A stretch of DNA of 18,837 nucleotides. It comes from Candidatus Lindowiibacteriota bacterium. GTDB taxonomy: Bacteria > Lindowbacteria > 2-12-FULL-62-27. The translations under genes and the position numbers were made by a program. The number at the start of each line of letters is the position of its first letter. The first letter of the stretch is position 1. The stretch spans positions 1 through 18,837 of the forward strand of contig JAHFCY010000019.1 in NCBI GenBank assembly GCA_023249255.1, written 5' to 3'. Under the pieces are notes generated by a model. The model worked only from the letters and a program-made list of their open reading frames with translations. It had not been told where the DNA came from and searched no databases. This document shows positions 15,336-18,837 of this stretch, piece by piece.

Positions 15336-18071
15336 TCAGGCAAGGTGCATGGCCAGTTGATCTTTTTCCTGACGATAGCCTTCAGTCTTGTCGCGCATCG
15401 TCTCGACCACTTCATCCGGCGCGTTGTTCAAAAACTCGGCGTCCTTGAGCCTCCGCTCGTTTTTCTCGATGAGTCCGCCGAGTTCCTCCAGGCGCTGCCG
15501 GATGCGGTTGCGCTCCTGATCGAGGTCCACCACTTCGCTGAGCTGAACATGGACCGTGAATTCCGCGAAAACGCACGGCACGGAGGACGCCCGATCCGGC
15601 ACGGCCTCTTCGAACCGGCACACGCATTTGGCCAGCCGCTCAATAAGCGGGAACGCGTCCTGAATCCACGGGTGGCCTTCAATCCGGCCGTTAACGCGCC
15701 GGATCACCCCGTCGACCGGACGGTTCGGCGGGATTCGATACAGAGTGCGGACATTCCGGATTTGGCGGATGATCTCGATCACTGACGAAACCCGCCCGGT
15801 CTGTTCCGCAGCAGCCCAACTTGCGCCCGATACGCGGGAATACGCCGTGACTGCGAGCGGCCGCGAACCGGGACGGGACGTCGGCGGAAGACGCTCCCAC
15901 AACTCTTCCGTGATAAACGGCATGAATGGATGCAATAATTTCAAACTTTCTGTCAGCACGTGTAAAAGACACGCTTTCGTTTCGTCTTTGGCCTGTGCGT
16001 TGGAACCCGTCAGAAATATTTTTGAAATCTCGATATACCAGTCGCAAAATTCTCCCCAGATAAAATCGTAGAGTTTTCGCGCGGCCGCGTCGAATTCGTA
16101 TGCGTCCAAAGCGGAGCGGAGCGTCGCGACCGTTTCATCCAGCCGGCCCAAAATCCACGCGTTGCACATGTCGCAGAGCGCATCGCCCGATCGCCCCCCG
16201 GCGGGGCGCGACGGCCCGGAATCGTCAACGTTCATCAGAACAAACCGTGACGCGTTCCAGAGTTTGTTCGCAAAATGCCGGTATCCCTCGAATCTCTGCT
16301 CGGACAGACGGATGTCCCGCCCCTGCGCGGCCAGCGCGGCCAGCGTGAACCGCACGGCATCCGTGCCGAATTTGTCCATCATCACAAGCGGATCGATCAC
16401 GTTGCCTTTCGACTTGCTCATCTTTTCGCCCGTTTCGGTCCGGATCAGCGCGTGGATCGGCACGTCGCGGAACGGGATCGCCCGCGCCCAGTCGTCGTCG
16501 GACCAATCCATCCACGGTTTTTTCGGCCCGCGAAATTTCAATCCCATCACGATCATCCGCGAAACCCAGAATGTCAGAATGTCAAATCCCGTCGACAACA
16601 CGCTCGTGGGATAAAATTTCTTCAGGTCATCCGTTTCGGCCGGCCAGCCCATCGTCGAAAACGGCCACAACGCCGACGAAAACCACGTGTCCAGCACGTC
16701 CTCGTCCTGCCTGAGTTCCGCCGACCCGCACACCGGACATTGTCTCGGCTCTTCCCTTGCCACAACAATCCCCTGGATATCTTTGCTCGCTGTTGCCTGA
16801 CAACTTTCACAGTACCACGCTGGAATCCTGTGCCCCCACCAGATCTGGCGGCTCACGCACCAGTCGCGGATGTTTTCCATCCATTGCAGATAATCGTTTT
16901 TCCAACGCTCGGGATGCAGGCGGATATGGCCGCGCGTGACGGCCGCAATCGCCGGCTCGGCAAGAGGTTTCATGCGGATGAACCATTGCTTCGACACGTA
17001 CGGCTCGATCTGCGTCGAACAGCGGTAGCAATGTCCGACATTGTGTTTGTGCGGCTCGACTTTGATGAGAAACCCTTCCGCCTCCAGACGGGCCACCACC
17101 CCCTTCCGTGCCTCGAACCGGTCCTGTCCGCGAAATTCTCCGGCGTTTTCGTTCAGCGTCGCGTCGGCGTTGAGAATGTTGACAAGCGGCAGGCTGTGCC
17201 GTTGCCCGATCAAAAAGTCGTTCGGATCGTGCGCCGGCGTGATCTTGACCAAACCCGTGCCAAACGATGGATCGACATAAGAATCGGCGACGATCGGAAT
17301 CTCGCGCCCGACAATCGGCAGCCGCAATTTTTTCCCGACCACCGCCCGATGCCGTTCGTCGTCCGGATGGACCGCGACAGCCGTGTCGCCCAACATCGTC
17401 TCCGGCCGCGTCGTCGCAACAACAATGGATCCCTCTCCATCCACGAACGGATATCGAATATGATAAAACGCGCCGTCGATTTCCTTGTAGACGACTTCGA
17501 TGTCCGACAACGCCGTCCCGCACCGCGGGCACCAGTTGACGATATAGTCCCCCCGATAGAGCAGGCCGTCCTCCCACAGCCGCACGAATACTTCACGCAC
17601 GGCGGCCGACAATCCCTCGTCCATCGTAAACCGTGTCCGGGAAAAATCGCACGAACATCCAAGCCGCCGGAGTTGTTCCAGAATCCGCCCGCCGTATGTC
17701 TCCTTCCACTTCCACACACGTTCGAGAAATTTTTCGCGGCCCAAATCATGGCGCGTCCGGCCTTCCTTCGCAAGATCCCGTTCGACGACGTTCTGCGTCG
17801 CGATGCCCGCGTGGTCCGTCCCCGGCAGCCACAGAACTTCGAATCCATCCATCCGCTTGTAGCGCGCAAGAATGTCCTGAAGGGTGTTGTTCAGGGCGTG
17901 ACCCATGTGAAGGCTTCCGGTGACGTTCGGCGGCGGAATCACCATGCTGTACGCGGGCCGGTCAGACCGCGCGTTGGCGCGAAAGAGGTCTCCCTCCTCC
18001 CACCGGCGCCGAACATCGGGCTCGACGGTCGCCGGCTCGTAACTTTTGGGAAGCAGATCGGGGTCAAGCAT
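15336..18071 (-). CDS. valS: Valyl-tRNA synthetase
   Basis: This cytoplasmic class I synthetase charges tRNA-Val and edits mischarged threonine. The 911-residue protein is of normal length and has every landmark: the HIGH motif HMGH (55-58) in PPPNVTGSLHMGHALNNTLQD, GTDHAGIATQ, the editing domain with TTRPETMLGDTAVAVHP, the WCVSRQIWWGHRIPAWYC block with cysteine pairs (CESC, CPVC), KMSKS (550-554) followed by KGNVIDP, the anticodon-binding region, and a C-terminal coiled coil (about 845-911, VDLDQERNRIRQRLEEL). The ATG follows no clear ribosome site. It is transcribed in the same direction as the gsp genes and may share read-through transcription with them. Confidence 0.98.
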   Translation of the reverse strand: MLDPDLLPKSYEPATVEPDVRRRWEEGDLFRANARSDRPAYSMVIPPPNVTGSLHMGHALNNTLQDILARYKRMDGFEVLWLPGTDHAGIATQNVVERDLAKEGRTRHDLGREKFLERVWKWKETYGGRILEQLRRLGCSCDFSRTRFTMDEGLSAAVREVFVRLWEDGLLYRGDYIVNWCPRCGTALSDIEVVYKEIDGAFYHIRYPFVDGEGSIVVATTRPETMLGDTAVAVHPDDERHRAVVGKKLRLPIVGREIPIVADSYVDPSFGTGLVKITPAHDPNDFLIGQRHSLPLVNILNADATLNENAGEFRGQDRFEARKGVVARLEAEGFLIKVEPHKHNVGHCYRCSTQIEPYVSKQWFIRMKPLAEPAIAAVTRGHIRLHPERWKNDYLQWMENIRDWCVSRQIWWGHRIPAWYCESCQATASKDIQGIVVAREEPRQCPVCGSAELRQDEDVLDTWFSSALWPFSTMGWPAETDDLKKFYPTSVLSTGFDILTFWVSRMIVMGLKFRGPKKPWMDWSDDDWARAIPFRDVPIHALIRTETGEKMSKSKGNVIDPLVMMDKFGTDAVRFTLAALAAQGRDIRLSEQRFEGYRHFANKLWNASRFVLMNVDDSGPSRPAGGRSGDALCDMCNAWILGRLDETVATLRSALDAYEFDAAARKLYDFIWGEFCDWYIEISKIFLTGSNAQAKDETKACLLHVLTESLKLLHPFMPFITEELWERLPPTSRPGSRPLAVTAYSRVSGASWAAAEQTGRVSSVIEIIRQIRNVRTLYRIPPNRPVDGVIRRVNGRIEGHPWIQDAFPLIERLAKCVCRFEEAVPDRASSVPCVFAEFTVHVQLSEVVDLDQERNRIRQRLEELGGLIEKNERRLKDAEFLNNAPDEVVETMRDKTEGYRQEKDQLAMHLA

Positions 18072-18092
18072 TCTGAAATTACAAACCCGCCG

Positions 18093-18100
18093 ATTCTATA
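18093..18100 (-). promoter_or_regulatory. Possible -10 element upstream of valS
   Basis: TATAGAAT on the minus strand lies 21-28 bases before the valS ATG within the short AT-rich gap (18072-18126) behind the small genes. TAGAAT matches the -10 consensus at 5 of 6 positions, but no convincing -35 is found at the usual spacing. Confidence 0.2.
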
Positions 18101-18126
18101 TTGTGTGCCTTTTGTACAGGATCATC

Positions 18127-18448
18127 TCACTGACCACGGATGTGGTCGACGTCTTCGACTTTTAGCGCACCTGCTGAAATCCATTTTTGGGCACGATCTT
18201 TCGCCGCCATACTCTCCTCAACATAGATTCGCGTATATCTGATTTGCTCTGTGTCCACCGTATAAAGCCAAATATATTCATCCTCGGCCGTGTAGAACCT
18301 CTTTACCACACCTGTATCCAAAGAGGTTGTCTGGGAAAGGAATTCGTCCGTTTCGAACCTGATGTGAGGCAAACTAGAATCCCTTGAAATCGGCGTATGA
18401 ATCCCCTTGAAAAAAGAGAAAAAATACAATGGCAACGATGTAGACCAT
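18127..18448 (-). pseudogene. Small gene, out of frame after its signal peptide (frameshifted or slippage-dependent)
   Basis: I do not recognise the product. An ATG at 18448 overlaps the previous gene's stop as TGATG, the usual arrangement of a coupled second gene, and opens MVYIVAIVFFLFFQGDSYA, a plausible signal peptide, but this frame stops after 24 codons (TAG at 18374-18376). A different frame then runs open for about 100 codons to 18127 and looks coding (SSLPHIRFETDEFLSQ..DEYIWLYTVDTEQIRYTRIYVEESMAAKDRAQKW). The frames would join if one base were lost, and two T6 runs on the coding strand (18419-18424 and 18410-18415) sit in the region. It may be a true mutation, a sequencing error or slippage. 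The alternative is an intact protein from a TTG at 18435. Confidence 0.6.
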
Positions 18449-18807
18449 CAGAATGGCGCCTTCGATGGAAACCTGTCCTTATACAGGGCTTTCGCATAAT
18501 TCAGTGCCGCAGTTCTGCCGGAAAGCCTCATGGTATGTGTATCTTTTTCAATCAATAACATGTCTGCGGAACTGGCCAATACGCAGACCACCGCCGTATC
18601 ATATCCGACAGGCTTGATTGCCACAAACGAATCATATTTCGCATCGGTGTGGACGAGAAAAGACGGGTAAAATCTATCATCAATTTTGCTCTGAACGTAG
18701 GGACAACTAAAATAGGCCACTTCTTGATCCGCCCAAGCCGTGGACGAGTTAATAAAAATAAGGAATGCCAACCCACCAACCACTTTTAGAATTGTCTTTT
18801 TCCCCAT
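18448..18807 (-). CDS. Secreted small hypothetical protein
   Basis: I do not recognise this 119-residue protein. It has a clear Sec signal peptide (MGKKTILKVVGGLAFLIFINSSTAWA, cleavage expected after Ala26), so the ~93-residue mature part should be periplasmic or exported. Two cysteines (C35, C75) could form a disulfide. A strong ribosome site, GGAGG at 18817-18821, lies 9 bases before the ATG. Its base composition is clearly more AT-rich than the valS-gsp region. It is coupled to the next, frameshifted gene by a TGATG overlap. Being exported, it could be a T2SS substrate, but there is no sequence evidence for that. Confidence 0.85.
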   Translation of the reverse strand: MGKKTILKVVGGLAFLIFINSSTAWADQEVAYFSCPYVQSKIDDRFYPSFLVHTDAKYDSFVAIKPVGYDTAVVCVLASSADMLLIEKDTHTMRLSGRTAALNYAKALYKDRFPSKAPF

Positions 18808-18837
18808 TGGGGTTTCCCTCCAATACCACTTCGTTTC

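Noticed and set aside
14798-15415. Prophage remnant around the resolvase
   Set aside because: No integrase, att-like direct repeats, terminase or other phage gene is present; neighbours are valS and gspC.
16275-18242. Long open frame on the plus strand opposite valS (about 655 codons)
   Set aside because: It lies entirely over the well-supported valS gene on the other strand, is Arg/His/Pro-rich with no family motif, and is explained by high-GC antisense bias.

Overview
The window reads as bacterial chromosome of fairly high GC, apart from a visibly AT-richer right end (about 18,120 onward). All recognisable genes but one lie on the minus strand. The core is a complete 12-gene type II secretion (T2SS, general secretory pathway) operon in the order gspC-D-E-F-G-H-I-J-K-L-M-N. 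This order, with a GspN-type last gene, resembles deltaproteobacterial lineages (Desulfobacterota, Myxococcota and relatives). That placement is inferred from gene order and family resemblance only; no rRNA is present to fix the taxon.

Layout from left to right: a class II fructose-bisphosphate aldolase gene cut by the left edge (1-664, minus); a short divergent intergenic stretch; a small two-helix membrane protein on the plus strand (829-1035); a membrane-anchored diguanylate cyclase (1045-2292, minus); a class II histone-deacetylase-like amidohydrolase (2314-3270, minus); the gsp genes from gspN (3267) to gspC (14781); a RusA-type Holliday junction resolvase (14798-15307); valyl-tRNA synthetase (15336-18071); and at the right end a frameshifted small gene (18127-18448) behind a secreted small hypothetical protein (18448-18807).

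The transcription unit is very tight. Nine junctions (D/E, E/F, F/G, G/H, H/I, I/J, L/M, M/N and N/deacetylase) are 4-base overlaps of the ATGA, GTGA or TTGA kind. C/D and J/K overlap by about 17-20 bases and K/L is separated by 7. The deacetylase is therefore translationally coupled to gspN, and the diguanylate cyclase follows 21 bases later, so both are probably expressed with the secretion machine. Upstream, rusA and gspC are 16 bases apart and valS and rusA 28 apart, so the unit may begin even further up.

The secretion proteins form one envelope complex: GspC/L/M/F inner-membrane platform, GspE ATPase, pseudopilins G-H-I-J-K, outer-membrane secretin GspD, and GspN. No prepilin peptidase (GspO) or pilotin is in the window, so these must be encoded elsewhere.

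The most unusual features are two different 7-base tandem repeats inside the leader-peptide codons of gspG and gspI, where a one-unit change would shift the frame of a coupled operon; a secretin with a TPR-like N-terminus, a long Pro/Lys/Glu linker and four instead of three N1-like periplasmic modules; the deacetylase and diguanylate cyclase appended to the operon; and a tandem pair of small AT-rich genes of which the second is out of frame after its signal peptide.
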